A program made the position numbers and the translations under genes. Of a stretch of 64,000 nt of DNA, positions 24,800 to 33,489 are shown piece by piece. The notes beneath the pieces are model-generated. The model did no database searches. It saw only the letters and a program-made list of their open reading frames with translations, and was not told the origin of the DNA. Every line of letters starts with the position of its first letter. The first letter of the stretch is position 1. Source of the DNA: DAOUBP01 sp964474695 (GTDB lineage: Bacteria > Chloroflexota > Anaerolineae > CG2-30-64-16). Where the stretch lies: positions 1 through 64,000 of the forward strand of contig CAYYTK010000022.1 of assembly GCA_964474695.1 (NCBI GenBank). The letters are read 5' to 3'.

Positions 24800-25567
24800 A
24801 TGCCCACACTCAGCGTTGACGAGCGCACGATCACCGTGCCCGAAGGCGCCACCGTGCTGCAGGCGGTGCGCCTCGCGGGGACGCCGCTGCCGACCCTGTG
24901 TCATTGGGAGGGCCTGCCGCCCTACGGCGCGTGCCGGCTTTGTATGGTGGCGGTGGCGCGCGATGCGGGGCGCAGCCAGGTGGTGGCCGCGTGCACGCAG
25001 CCGGCCACCGAGGGGCTCCGGGTCGACACGTGCGCGCCGGAGGCGGTGGCGCTGCGCCGGCTGATGCTGGAGTTCTTACTCGCGCGCTGTCCATCCTCAG
25101 CGACGATCCGCGATTTGGCTGCCGGCGCGGGTGTGACGAGTGCGCGCTTTGCCGGCGAGGCAGGGGGCCGGCCTGACGAGCTGTGCGTGCTGTGTGGGCT
25201 GTGCGTGCGGGTGTGCCGGGACCTGGTCGGCGCAGCGGCGATCGGTTTCGCCGGCCGCGGAGCCGATCGTGAGGTGGCGGCGCCGTTTCACGTTCAGGCC
25301 GAGGCGTGCATCGGCTGCGGCGCGTGTGCGGCCGTTTGTCCCACCGGAGCGGTGCAGATCGAGGATGTGGGAGGACGGCGTTTCCTGCGCACGTGGAACA
25401 CCGTCGTGGCGCTGCCGCCCTGCCCCGAGTGCGGCCAGCCGTTCGGGCCTGAACCGCTAGCCTTCCTGCGCGACCTGACCGGCGCCAACGAGCAGACCTG
25501 GGGCCTGTGCCCAACCTGCCGGCGCAGGGCCGCGACCCGCGCGGTCGTGTTGGCGCGGCCGGGGTAA
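24800..25567 (+). CDS. HoxU/NuoG N-terminal-like iron-sulfur subunit
   Basis: A 255-residue protein with a [2Fe-2S] ferredoxin domain (ligands in TLCHWEGLPPYGACRLCMV and a later AACTQP), then two [4Fe-4S] sets (ELCVLCGLCVRVCRDL and ACIGCGACAAVCPTGA). The tail adds CPECGQPF and CPTCRRR, which look like a zinc-ribbon or rubredoxin-like knuckle. This matches HoxU or the N-terminal part of NuoG/HydA without a hydrogenase domain. As the last gene of the coo operon it probably joins CooF to the NuoEF pair. Confidence 0.88.
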   Translation: MPTLSVDERTITVPEGATVLQAVRLAGTPLPTLCHWEGLPPYGACRLCMVAVARDAGRSQVVAACTQPATEGLRVDTCAPEAVALRRLMLEFLLARCPSSATIRDLAAGAGVTSARFAGEAGGRPDELCVLCGLCVRVCRDLVGAAAIGFAGRGADREVAAPFHVQAEACIGCGACAAVCPTGAVQIEDVGGRRFLRTWNTVVALPPCPECGQPFGPEPLAFLRDLTGANEQTWGLCPTCRRRAATRAVVLARPG

Positions 25568-25626
25568 CGCCCAGGCGGTCTGCGGCGCGCGCAAGAGGGC
25601 TGCACGCCGCAGCAAAAAAGCCACGA

Positions 25627-26577
25627 TCACGCCCGGCCGGGGGCGCTCGAGCCCGGCGCAGCCAGCCGTTCAGCCAATGCGATCAGCCGGGCTGCGTCCC
25701 ACCGTTCGCCGCTCCGCAGCGGCCATTCGCCGTGCAGCGCCGCGCGCCAGGCAGCCGGGATCGCGTCCAACCCGTAGGCTGCGCCTGCCAGGGCGCCAAC
25801 CACCGCGCCCGCCGTGTCCGCGTCGTCCCCCAGGTTGACTACCTGAACCACGGCTTCCTCGAAGGATCCGGTCGTCAGCAGGCCCCAGACCGCGCTTTCC
25901 AACGTATGGCGCACCCAGCCGGTGTTGGGGAGATCCCCGCGGCCTTTCGCGGGGGCCGCCTCGATGATCTGGCGCAGCGCGGCCGGCATCTCTGCGTCGT
26001 CACACGCCTGGGCGACCGCCTCCCGCGGCGCGACGCCGCGCAGCAGGCGGTAGATCGCCGCGTTGACGAACGCACAGCCGGCGACGCATTCGTCGTGCGG
26101 GTGGGTCACCTCGCTCTGCCGGCGGCTGGCGGCCAGCAGGCCGGCCCGATCATCCCAGTGCGCCAGCGCCGCCGGCCAGCAGCGCATCACCGAGCCGTTG
26201 CCGGCCGACCAGGGGTTCTCGGCCTGCACCGCAGCGACGGCCGCGTCCCAAGGCTCGCCCCGAGAGATGCGCCTGAGCACCAGCCGGGTCTGCCGGCCGA
26301 CGTCGGCCGGGCCGGCGCGAACCCAGGCCACGAAGCGCCCGGCCAGGTCGACCGGATCGAGCGGGGTATGCGCCAACAGGCTTTCTGCCAGGGCCAACGC
26401 CATCTCGGTGTCGTCGGTGAACGCGCCCGCGGGCAGGCGGCCGGGCCGCATGTCGCGCACCAGGCGGTCCAGGGGGATGGCCGGCCCGAATTCCAACGGC
26501 ATTCCCAACGCGTCGCCAACCGCCGCGCCGACCGCGACCCCGGCCAGGCGGTCCTGAATGTTTTTATCCGTGGACAT
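25627..26577 (-). CDS. ADP-ribosylglycohydrolase family protein
   Basis: A 316-residue protein of the ARH/DraG family, which removes ADP-ribose from proteins or small molecules using two metal ions. GAAVGDALGMPLEF opens the fold; metal ligands are in AFTDDTEMALALAESLL and in the C-terminal NLGDDADTAGAVVGALAGA. AGNGSVMR is also typical. The start at ATG 26577 lies 14 bases inside the upstream addA gene, which suggests coupling to it. The target is unknown. Confidence 0.9.
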   Translation of the reverse strand: MSTDKNIQDRLAGVAVGAAVGDALGMPLEFGPAIPLDRLVRDMRPGRLPAGAFTDDTEMALALAESLLAHTPLDPVDLAGRFVAWVRAGPADVGRQTRLVLRRISRGEPWDAAVAAVQAENPWSAGNGSVMRCWPAALAHWDDRAGLLAASRRQSEVTHPHDECVAGCAFVNAAIYRLLRGVAPREAVAQACDDAEMPAALRQIIEAAPAKGRGDLPNTGWVRHTLESAVWGLLTTGSFEEAVVQVVNLGDDADTAGAVVGALAGAAYGLDAIPAAWRAALHGEWPLRSGERWDAARLIALAERLAAPGSSAPGRA

Positions 26578-29500
26578 GGATCCCTCCAGCGTAATCCAGC
26601 AGGCACAGCGACGCCTTCGGCCGCTTCCCCAACAGCCGCTCGACCGCCGTTGCGTAGCGCTCCGCCTGGGCCAGGTAATCCTCTTCCGCCAGCAGCCGCT
26701 CCAGTGCGGCGGCGCCGGCGATGTGATCCGTTTTGAACTCCACGATCGTCCAGGCTCCGCCCGCGGAGCCGCCGCCGCGCAGATACAGCGCGTCGATAAT
26801 GCCGTTTTCCACGCGCCCATCGTCGGTGATCAGGCTGTACGGCACTTCGTGCAACCGTCGTTCCGCGTTGGCCATCTCGGCGTGCAGGGGGTGTGCCTTG
26901 AAGCGCAGCAAGAGCGCCCGGCTGCGAGTGACCGCGTCGGCCAACTGATCAGCGTCAGTCAGCCCATAGCTGCGGCCGTGCGCCTCGGCCCACCGCGCGA
27001 ACGCGCCGTCGCCGTCCGGGAAGCGCCAGGCAGCCAGGGCCGCGTGCACCAGCTTGCCGACCACCCACGGCGGTGCGGGATCCCGCTTGCCGGCGGGGGC
27101 GGCTGCGGGCACCACGCGCCAGACCCGTTGCCCGGGATCGCGCTCCTGCTCGGCGGCGCGGCCGTCAGTGGCGACAGGCTCGGCCGCGACCGGCGCCAGC
27201 AAGGGCGGCGGCAAGGAGACGGCGCCTTCGGCTTGCGCCGGGGCTGTGACCTGCCGCGCCTCCCAGATCCGGCCCGGTCCATAGATCGCGCACGCGACCG
27301 GGCTGGCGCCGGCCTTGAGGTCGAGCGCGCGCGGTTCGGGATCATCCTCTGCGACCGCCACCTGGGCGCCGGCCAGCCCTGTTGCGTCCTCCCCGCCGAT
27401 CCGGCCCAACCAGCCGCCGAGCTTGCCCGGCGCACCGTCGTTCTTGACCGTGATGCAGCCGCTGAGGATCAGTTTTTCGCGCGCCCGCGTGGCCGCGACA
27501 TACAGCAGGCGGTCCGACTCGGCGGCTTCCTGGTCGTCGGCGGTCAGCTTGCCCAGGCGGTAGATGGCCGGCAGTTGCTTGTCATCATCTTTCCGCGCCA
27601 GGAGGATGCCCAGGGTGGGGTCGAACAGGACGCCGCTGCGCGGCGGCGGGTCATAGGTCGCATCGCCGATCACCACCATGGGGAACTCCAGCCCCTTGGC
27701 CGCATGGACGCTCATGATCTGGACCACGCCTTCGGCACTGGCGCGCGCCTCGCCCTCCCGCGTGCCGCTGTCCCGCAGCCCGGCCACGTAGGCCAGGAAC
27801 TCACCGACACTGACCAGGCCGCTGGCATGTGCGTCGGCCAGCAGCTTGGCGGCGTTGCGCGCGGCGCGCGCCTGCCCGGCGGCGAGCAGCGCGGCCCGGT
27901 AGCCGGTGGCGTCGAGGAACGCTTTGAGCAGATCGGCCACCGGCGCGCGGCCGGCTTGCGCGTGCAGGTCGCTGATGATCGTTGCGGCACGCGCGGCGCG
28001 GCCGCCGTCCTCGCCGGGGAGGGTGGGACCCGCAGCGCGCAGGACATCCCACAACCGTAGGGGCGAGGCATTCCTACCCGGGCCTGCCGTAGACAGCATT
28101 CGCGCACCAGCAGCGGAACTCGCTGCTAACGCGGTATCGCCGGGGAATGCCTTGCCCCTGCCCGCTGCAATCAACCGGTACAGCCCTACATCAGACAACG
28201 CCAGGGCAGGCGAGCGCAGCAGCCCGGCCAACGCCAGGTCGTCGGTCGGATCGGCCAGCGCGGCCAGGGCATTGAGCAGGTCACGGATTTCCGGCCGGCC
28301 GTAGAAGCCGCGGCCCGCCACGGTGAGGAAGGGAATGCCGGCTTGCTCCAGTGCGTTCTCGTACGCGGCGAACGAGGTGGAGGCCCGGCAGAGGATCGTC
28401 ACGTCGCCGTAGCTCAGCGGCCGGAGCCGGCCCTTCTCCTCGATCTGCGCGTCACCGCTCTCGACTAGCGCAGCCAGCCGGGCTGCCAGCGCATCGGCCG
28501 CGCGCGCCAGGCCGCCGTCGCTCTTGCTCCCCAGCGCCAGGTGCAGCTCGATGTGCGGGCTGGCGAAGCCAGGCCCCGCCGTCTCCCGGTGATGGCGCAG
28601 CGCCGCGAACGGCTCGATCCACGGCCGCGCCGGGTCGTCGTCCTCGCCCAGCACCGGCCGCAGGAGATCGTTCAGCCCCGCGATCAGCGCCCGATGGCCG
28701 CGATAGGAGGTATCCAGGGAGATGACCGCGCCCCCGGCCCCGGCGATGCGCTCACGCTCTGCGCGAAATACGGTGACATCGGCCCCGCGGAAGCGGTAGA
28801 TGGACTGCTTGGCGTCGCCGACGATGAACAGCCTGCCGGCATCTCCGTCCAGGCGGCCGGTCAGCAGGCGCACCAGCCGGCGCTGCCGGTCATTGGTGTC
28901 CTGGAACTCATCCACCAGCAGTGCGGCCGTCTCAGCCTGCCAGCGCGCCCGCACTGCCGGGCCAGGCCGATCCGCCGTGTCGGCCTCCAGCAGCGCGAGC
29001 GCGCCGGCTTCGAGATCGTCGAAATCCAGGGCCTGGCGTTCCCCCTTCAGGGTTTCGTAACGTTCCCGAGCGGCCTGAAAGCACGCGCGGAGGGCAGGCA
29101 TGGCGGCCGCCAACCGTTGATCCAGCGCGGTGATGGCCAACTGCAACAGCTTCGCGTTCTTCCAGAGCTCGCGCACGATCGTCAGGGCGGCTCTCACCTC
29201 GGCGACCTGCTCTTTGCCGCCCGGCCAGGCTTTGGCGCTGCCGCCCCGCAAGTTGATCTCTGCCAGGCGCGCCAGCGGAGCGAGGCGGTCGGGCAGGGTG
29301 TTCGCTGCGGCCGCTTCACGGAGGGCGGCTGCCGCGGCCTGGCGTTGGACTTCCAGCAGGTCATCGGTCTGCCGCGCCGAGCTCTCGAGCACGACCGCGG
29401 TTGCGTTCTGCCAGTCCGGGCCAGCCAGCAGTGCGGCCAGCGCCTCTGTCTGCCGGGCCGCCAGGGCGGCCTGCCAGCGCGCGAGTACATCGCCGGGTTG

Positions 29501-30085
29501 CCTGGCGAACGCCTCCCCCGCTTCCAGCCTGCCCCTGAGCAGGGTGTCGAGGGTGTCTCGGAACCCGCGCTCGGAAAGCAGGTCGAACAGCGGGACCAGG
29601 CCCGGATCCTCTGCGGCCCAGGCCAACGTCTCGTCCACTGCCTGGCGGCGCAGCAGGTTGCCCTGCCCCTCGTCAAGCACAGCGAAACGCGGATCCACGC
29701 GGGCTTCGGCGGGATGGCCGCGCAGGATCTCGGCGCACAGGCCGTGGATGGTGCTGATGCGCGCCGCGTCCAGCCCGATGTAGACCTCTTGCCAGCGGTC
29801 GTGTTCATCCGCGGCCAGTCCAGGGGTCTCCAGATAGCGGCGGACCTCATCGCGCACGCGGTTGCGCATCTCGCGGGCGGCCTTCTCGGTGAAGGTGATG
29901 GCAATGATCGAGCGCAGCGGAACCCCTTCAGCCAGCAGCGCCAGGTAGCGGGCTACCAGGGTCAGGGTCTTGCCCGCGCCTGCGCCCGCGGTGACCACCA
30001 CATCGCGCCCGCGCGCGGCGATCGCCGGCTCTTGCTCGGCGCTCGGCCCCACCTGGCAGACGATCGGATGCATTTCAGCCTTCAT
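26564..30085 (-). CDS. addA: AddA-like helicase-nuclease subunit
   Basis: A 1173-residue UvrD-type helicase fused to a RecB-type nuclease, partner of AddB in double-strand-break resection and defence against linear DNA. Helicase motifs in order: TAGAGAGKT (Walker A), ITFTEKAAREM, STIHGLCAEIL, LLVDEFQDTN (Walker B), VGDAKQSIYRFRGAD, SVHAAKGLEF and YVAATRAREKLIL. The C-terminal nuclease has GIIDALYL and WTIVEFKTDH. A block of about 35 residues (LAASSAAGARMLSTAGPG region) is encoded by a palindromic repeat inside the gene. addB ends 17 bases upstream. Confidence 0.9.
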   Translation of the reverse strand: MKAEMHPIVCQVGPSAEQEPAIAARGRDVVVTAGAGAGKTLTLVARYLALLAEGVPLRSIIAITFTEKAAREMRNRVRDEVRRYLETPGLAADEHDRWQEVYIGLDAARISTIHGLCAEILRGHPAEARVDPRFAVLDEGQGNLLRRQAVDETLAWAAEDPGLVPLFDLLSERGFRDTLDTLLRGRLEAGEAFARQPGDVLARWQAALAARQTEALAALLAGPDWQNATAVVLESSARQTDDLLEVQRQAAAAALREAAAANTLPDRLAPLARLAEINLRGGSAKAWPGGKEQVAEVRAALTIVRELWKNAKLLQLAITALDQRLAAAMPALRACFQAARERYETLKGERQALDFDDLEAGALALLEADTADRPGPAVRARWQAETAALLVDEFQDTNDRQRRLVRLLTGRLDGDAGRLFIVGDAKQSIYRFRGADVTVFRAERERIAGAGGAVISLDTSYRGHRALIAGLNDLLRPVLGEDDDPARPWIEPFAALRHHRETAGPGFASPHIELHLALGSKSDGGLARAADALAARLAALVESGDAQIEEKGRLRPLSYGDVTILCRASTSFAAYENALEQAGIPFLTVAGRGFYGRPEIRDLLNALAALADPTDDLALAGLLRSPALALSDVGLYRLIAAGRGKAFPGDTALAASSAAGARMLSTAGPGRNASPLRLWDVLRAAGPTLPGEDGGRAARAATIISDLHAQAGRAPVADLLKAFLDATGYRAALLAAGQARAARNAAKLLADAHASGLVSVGEFLAYVAGLRDSGTREGEARASAEGVVQIMSVHAAKGLEFPMVVIGDATYDPPPRSGVLFDPTLGILLARKDDDKQLPAIYRLGKLTADDQEAAESDRLLYVAATRAREKLILSGCITVKNDGAPGKLGGWLGRIGGEDATGLAGAQVAVAEDDPEPRALDLKAGASPVACAIYGPGRIWEARQVTAPAQAEGAVSLPPPLLAPVAAEPVATDGRAAEQERDPGQRVWRVVPAAAPAGKRDPAPPWVVGKLVHAALAAWRFPDGDGAFARWAEAHGRSYGLTDADQLADAVTRSRALLLRFKAHPLHAEMANAERRLHEVPYSLITDDGRVENGIIDALYLRGGGSAGGAWTIVEFKTDHIAGAAALERLLAEEDYLAQAERYATAVERLLGKRPKASLCLLDYAGGIHVHG
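28060..28158. repeat. Palindromic repeat inside addA
   Basis: The arm GGGGCGAGGCATTCC (28060-28074) is matched by GGAATGCCTTGCCCC (28144-28158), 14 of 15 positions complementary, with a smaller AGCAGCG/CGCTGCT hairpin between them. It keeps the addA frame open. Confidence 0.75.
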
Positions 30086-30102
30086 CCCTCATCCTTCATC
30101 CT

Positions 30103-33100
30103 TTATCGTTGCGGTCGGTAGTGCCAGCAGAAGCCGGCGGCCGGGCAATAGTCCGGGCAGCCCTCCGCGGGGGGATGGGGCGCGAACTGGCCGGCCCGCG
30201 CGCCGCGCACGGCCGTCCAGGCGTGCGCCAGCGCGGCCTGGATGGCGCCATCCGGCCCGCCCTCGAAGCCCGCCAGGGTGAACTTGCTCGCCTCGGCCTG
30301 CTGGACGTGCCAGTAGAAGCCGTCAGCGACCGCGCCGAGTTTCAAGGCCCGCTCGGCTGCGAGCGCGTAGAGCGGCAACTGGAGCTTCTTGCCCTCTGCC
30401 ACCGCCTTGACCGTGAAGGCGGCCGGCCCGCCGGTTTTGTAGTCGATGATCCGCAGGCCGCCATCGGGTGCGCGGTCCACCCGGTCGATGAAGCCGTGCA
30501 GGCGGAACGCATCATCGCCGTCCGTCACCTTCAGGCTGCGATCCTCGAAGAAGGCCGCCTCCTGGGCCGCGGGCACGAAGCCGCCGGGCAGGCCGGCCAG
30601 CGCCTCGACCGAGCGCCGCACGTTCGCCTCGATCTCAACGCGCGTCTGGACCCACCAGGCGGTAGCGCGGAACCCTTCGGCGCGCGGCGCGTCGTCCAAC
30701 ACCGCGGCCGCCACGGCCGGCAGCGCGGCCAGCAGCGCGCCCAGGCCGGCCGAGACGCACGGCGGCTCGGCTGCCGTGCGGTAGAGCCGCTCGAAGATGT
30801 GGTGGTAGATGTTGCCGAGCTGCCGTGCATCCAGACCTTCGACCGGCTCCGTGCGCGGCTCCAGGCCCAATACGTGGCCCACGAAGAAGGCGAACGGGCA
30901 GCCCCGGTACGCTTCCAGCCGGCTGGCGCTCCAGGGATGTTCGCGGGCAAAGCGGGCCGCGAAGGCATCGGCCAGCAGCGTGAGGTCGCCGTCGAAATGG
31001 GACGCGGACGCGCGCGGACCAGCGCGGATTTGCAGGACTTCGGCGGCGTCCGCCACACCGCGCGTGCGCACTGGCTCGGCCTGCCCGGCCCACCGGCGGA
31101 CGGCCGCGTAGCCGTCGTGCGCGGCCAGGCTTTCGAGCAGCTCCGGCCAGGAGGCGGCCGCGTCCGGCCGGGGCGCACTCTCGCCGGTCAGGCGTGCCGG
31201 CTCGACGGCCACCAGCCGGCGCACCGCCTCCCAGTAGGGCGACGCCTGCCACGGCGCGCCGTTGTCGGCCAGCCGCGGCCGCGTCAGCAGCAGCCGCTCG
31301 CCCGGCCGGGTGATCGTCTCATAGAAGAACTCCGCCTCCGCGCCTTCGGTTGTCAGCTCCAGGGGCAGGCCGAAATCACGCAGCCGGCGGCGATCGGCGT
31401 CGCGCAGGAAGGGATCCTCGCCCAGCGTGGTCGGGAACTCCCCTTCGGCCAGGCCAAGCACGGCCACGGCGCGGAAGGGCAGGCCGCGCGCCTGGACCAC
31501 GTCGGCCACAAGGATCTCCTCCCGCTCGGCGTAAACGGGCAGGCGGTAAGAGGCGGCGTCAAGCGCGCCCGCCAGCTCCGCTACGAAGCGCGCGAAGTCG
31601 GGCGGCCCCCCTGGCAGCGCTTCTTCGGCCCAGACCAGCCCGCGCAGCACATCCTTGAGGCCGGCCAGCGCCGCGATGTCGCCCGCCGCGCGCGCCTCTG
31701 CCACGGCAGCATCTCCGCCGCGGGCCTGGGCGACCATGCGCAGCGAGGCCGGTTCCCCGGCCTCGTCCACGCCCCCGTTCCTGCCAGGAGCGGGGAGCGT
31801 GTCGGCCCCGATGAGGGTTTCCAGCCAGCCGACGAAATCGCGATAGGAGCGGGCAGCGGCCGGCGGGGTGATCCACGCCGCGAAGCGTTCGAACTTGCCG
31901 CGCAGATCCCGCGCCGCCTGGCCCCGCGGCAGCCCGGCCGACGCGCCGCGCTCCTCATCAGCCAGCCCCGGGCCTGCCGCAGGGTCCAAGGGCTCGCCTG
32001 CCAGCTCGCTGAGCCGGAGGAAGGTCTCGTCCCACTGCGCCTGCCCCCTGATCACCCGGCCCCAGCGCGCAACTGCGTCCAGGTCATCCGCATCGCCTGG
32101 CCGGAGGGGCGAAGCACTCCCTTCGCGACCATTCGACGGCAAGGACTCACCAGTGAGTGCCTCGCCCCTGCCCAGCACCGACCAATCGAAATAGGGCGAG
32201 CGCCAGGCCTCGACCACCGCGCGGCGGGGCAGGCTCAACTGGCCGGCCGGGTCAGGGAGGGCAAGCTGCAGCAGCCCCAGCAGCGCGGCCACCGTGGGGT
32301 TCTCGCGCAACGGCAGGCCGTCCACCAGGCGGATCGGCAGGCCGAACTCGGCCGCGGTCTGCCGGATGAAGGGGCGGTAGGGCGCGACGCTCCGGGCCAG
32401 CAGCGCGACCTCGCCGGGCCGGCAGCCGTCCGACACGATGCGCGCCTTGAGCCAGCGCAGCGCGGCACGGACCTCACCGGCCCGATCGGGCGCCTCGACC
32501 AACTCGACGGCCCCGCCGCCGTCCACCGCCGCGCCGGCCGGCCGGAAGAGGCCGTGGGCGAGGTGGGAGAGGGCAGGGGCATGTAGGGGCGGGGTCACCC
32601 CGCCCCTACATGTTTGCGGCAGCGGTTCCGCGCCGATCCCGAGCGCGTTCTCCAGCATCCGGCGCGTCTTAGTGAACCGGCGATGGGCCACGGATCGCTG
32701 GTCGAGCGAACGCCGATCGAGCGAACGCGAATCGCCGGCCAGCTCTCCGGTCAGGGTGACGATCAATTCTCCCACGCGGCCGGCCAGGGCGCGCAGCAGC
32801 GCGACCTGGATCGGCGTGAAGCTGTCGAAGCCGTCCACGGCCACCAGCGGCCAGTCGCGCGCCAGGCCGGGCGCACGCTGCTCCAGCGCCTCCACCGCCA
32901 GCCACCCCAGCCCGGCGCGGTCGGCCCAACCCTGCGCCTGGAGCCGCGCCTGGTAGGCGGCGTAGATCTGCGCCAGCTCGGCCAGCCGCGGCTCGTTCCC
33001 CAGTGCCCGCACCGCGGCGGCGAAGTCGTCGGGATGGACGCGCGCGGCCTTCAGCTCGCCGATCAGCCGCTGGAGCACCTGGATGAAGCCGGGCCGGTCG

Positions 33101-33456
33101 GCAAGGGGCGCGTAATGGGATAGGGTGATCCTCACCCCCGGCCTCTCCCCTGCGCGCGGGGGAGGGGCGTCTATCAAGCTGCGGATCAGGCGGTACTGCA
33201 CCGGCTCGCTCAACTCGACATAAACCTCGCCGGCAGTGTTGAGCAGCTCGGCATAGAGGCCGTCGAAGGTGAGGACGCGCACGCCGATCGCACCTCCTGT
33301 TTCGGCCAGCCGCCGCCGCGCCGCGCGGGCCTGCAGGTGGGTTGGGACGATGACGCGCGGGATCGCCGCCAGGTCACGACCGGCGGCGCGGGCGCGGGCC
33401 AGGACGGTGGCGGTCTTGCCCGCGGCGGCGGGGGCGAGGTAGAGGTGGGTGGACAT
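30103..33456 (-). CDS. addB: AddB-like helicase-nuclease subunit
   Basis: A 1117-residue partner of AddA. The N terminus has a P-loop-like LAPAAAGKT and the inactive-helicase architecture of AddB (VIVPTHLQARAARR, VRVLTFDGLY). The C-terminal PD-(D/E)XK nuclease shows GFIDRVDR and LRIIDYKTGG. Cysteines in RGCPFAFF and the tail GCPDYCPAAGFCW fit the AddB [4Fe-4S] cluster pattern of one plus three ligands. Three palindromic repeats lie in the coding sequence without breaking the frame. Gene order addB-addA is usual. Confidence 0.88.
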   Translation of the reverse strand: MSTHLYLAPAAAGKTATVLARARAAGRDLAAIPRVIVPTHLQARAARRRLAETGGAIGVRVLTFDGLYAELLNTAGEVYVELSEPVQYRLIRSLIDAPPPRAGERPGVRITLSHYAPLADRPGFIQVLQRLIGELKAARVHPDDFAAAVRALGNEPRLAELAQIYAAYQARLQAQGWADRAGLGWLAVEALEQRAPGLARDWPLVAVDGFDSFTPIQVALLRALAGRVGELIVTLTGELAGDSRSLDRRSLDQRSVAHRRFTKTRRMLENALGIGAEPLPQTCRGGVTPPLHAPALSHLAHGLFRPAGAAVDGGGAVELVEAPDRAGEVRAALRWLKARIVSDGCRPGEVALLARSVAPYRPFIRQTAAEFGLPIRLVDGLPLRENPTVAALLGLLQLALPDPAGQLSLPRRAVVEAWRSPYFDWSVLGRGEALTGESLPSNGREGSASPLRPGDADDLDAVARWGRVIRGQAQWDETFLRLSELAGEPLDPAAGPGLADEERGASAGLPRGQAARDLRGKFERFAAWITPPAAARSYRDFVGWLETLIGADTLPAPGRNGGVDEAGEPASLRMVAQARGGDAAVAEARAAGDIAALAGLKDVLRGLVWAEEALPGGPPDFARFVAELAGALDAASYRLPVYAEREEILVADVVQARGLPFRAVAVLGLAEGEFPTTLGEDPFLRDADRRRLRDFGLPLELTTEGAEAEFFYETITRPGERLLLTRPRLADNGAPWQASPYWEAVRRLVAVEPARLTGESAPRPDAAASWPELLESLAAHDGYAAVRRWAGQAEPVRTRGVADAAEVLQIRAGPRASASHFDGDLTLLADAFAARFAREHPWSASRLEAYRGCPFAFFVGHVLGLEPRTEPVEGLDARQLGNIYHHIFERLYRTAAEPPCVSAGLGALLAALPAVAAAVLDDAPRAEGFRATAWWVQTRVEIEANVRRSVEALAGLPGGFVPAAQEAAFFEDRSLKVTDGDDAFRLHGFIDRVDRAPDGGLRIIDYKTGGPAAFTVKAVAEGKKLQLPLYALAAERALKLGAVADGFYWHVQQAEASKFTLAGFEGGPDGAIQAALAHAWTAVRGARAGQFAPHPPAEGCPDYCPAAGFCWHYRPQR
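32106..32168. repeat. Palindromic repeat inside addB (copy 1)
   Basis: GGGGCGAAGCACTC (32106-32119) is complementary at 13 of 14 positions to GAGTGCCTCGCCCC (32155-32168). It is closely related to the repeat in addA. Confidence 0.72.
32580..32612. repeat. Perfect hairpin repeat inside addB (copy 2)
   Basis: CATGTAGGGGCGGGGT (32580-32595) and its exact reverse complement (32597-32612) are separated by one base. This is the GTAGGGGCG hairpin type often found dispersed in Chloroflexota and cyanobacterial genomes. In AddB it encodes a TCRGGVTPPLHA segment. Confidence 0.8.
33130..33168. repeat. GC-rich palindromic repeat inside addB (copy 3)
   Basis: GGCCTCTCCCC and GGGGGAGGGGC face each other around a TGCGCGC loop. 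It is translated on the minus strand as part of PPPRAGERPGVR, a peptide typical of repeat-derived insertions in proteins. Confidence 0.65.
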
Positions 33457-33489
33457 GGGCGTCAGCTACGAGTTTCCTTTTTGGCGCGG

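Noticed and set aside
28060..28158. CRISPR-like or phage element in addA
   Set aside because: Single inverted repeat without regularly spaced direct repeats or spacers; fits a short palindromic repeat.
28541..30121. Open frame of 526 codons on the plus strand
   Set aside because: Antisense to addA, where helicase motifs are unmistakable.
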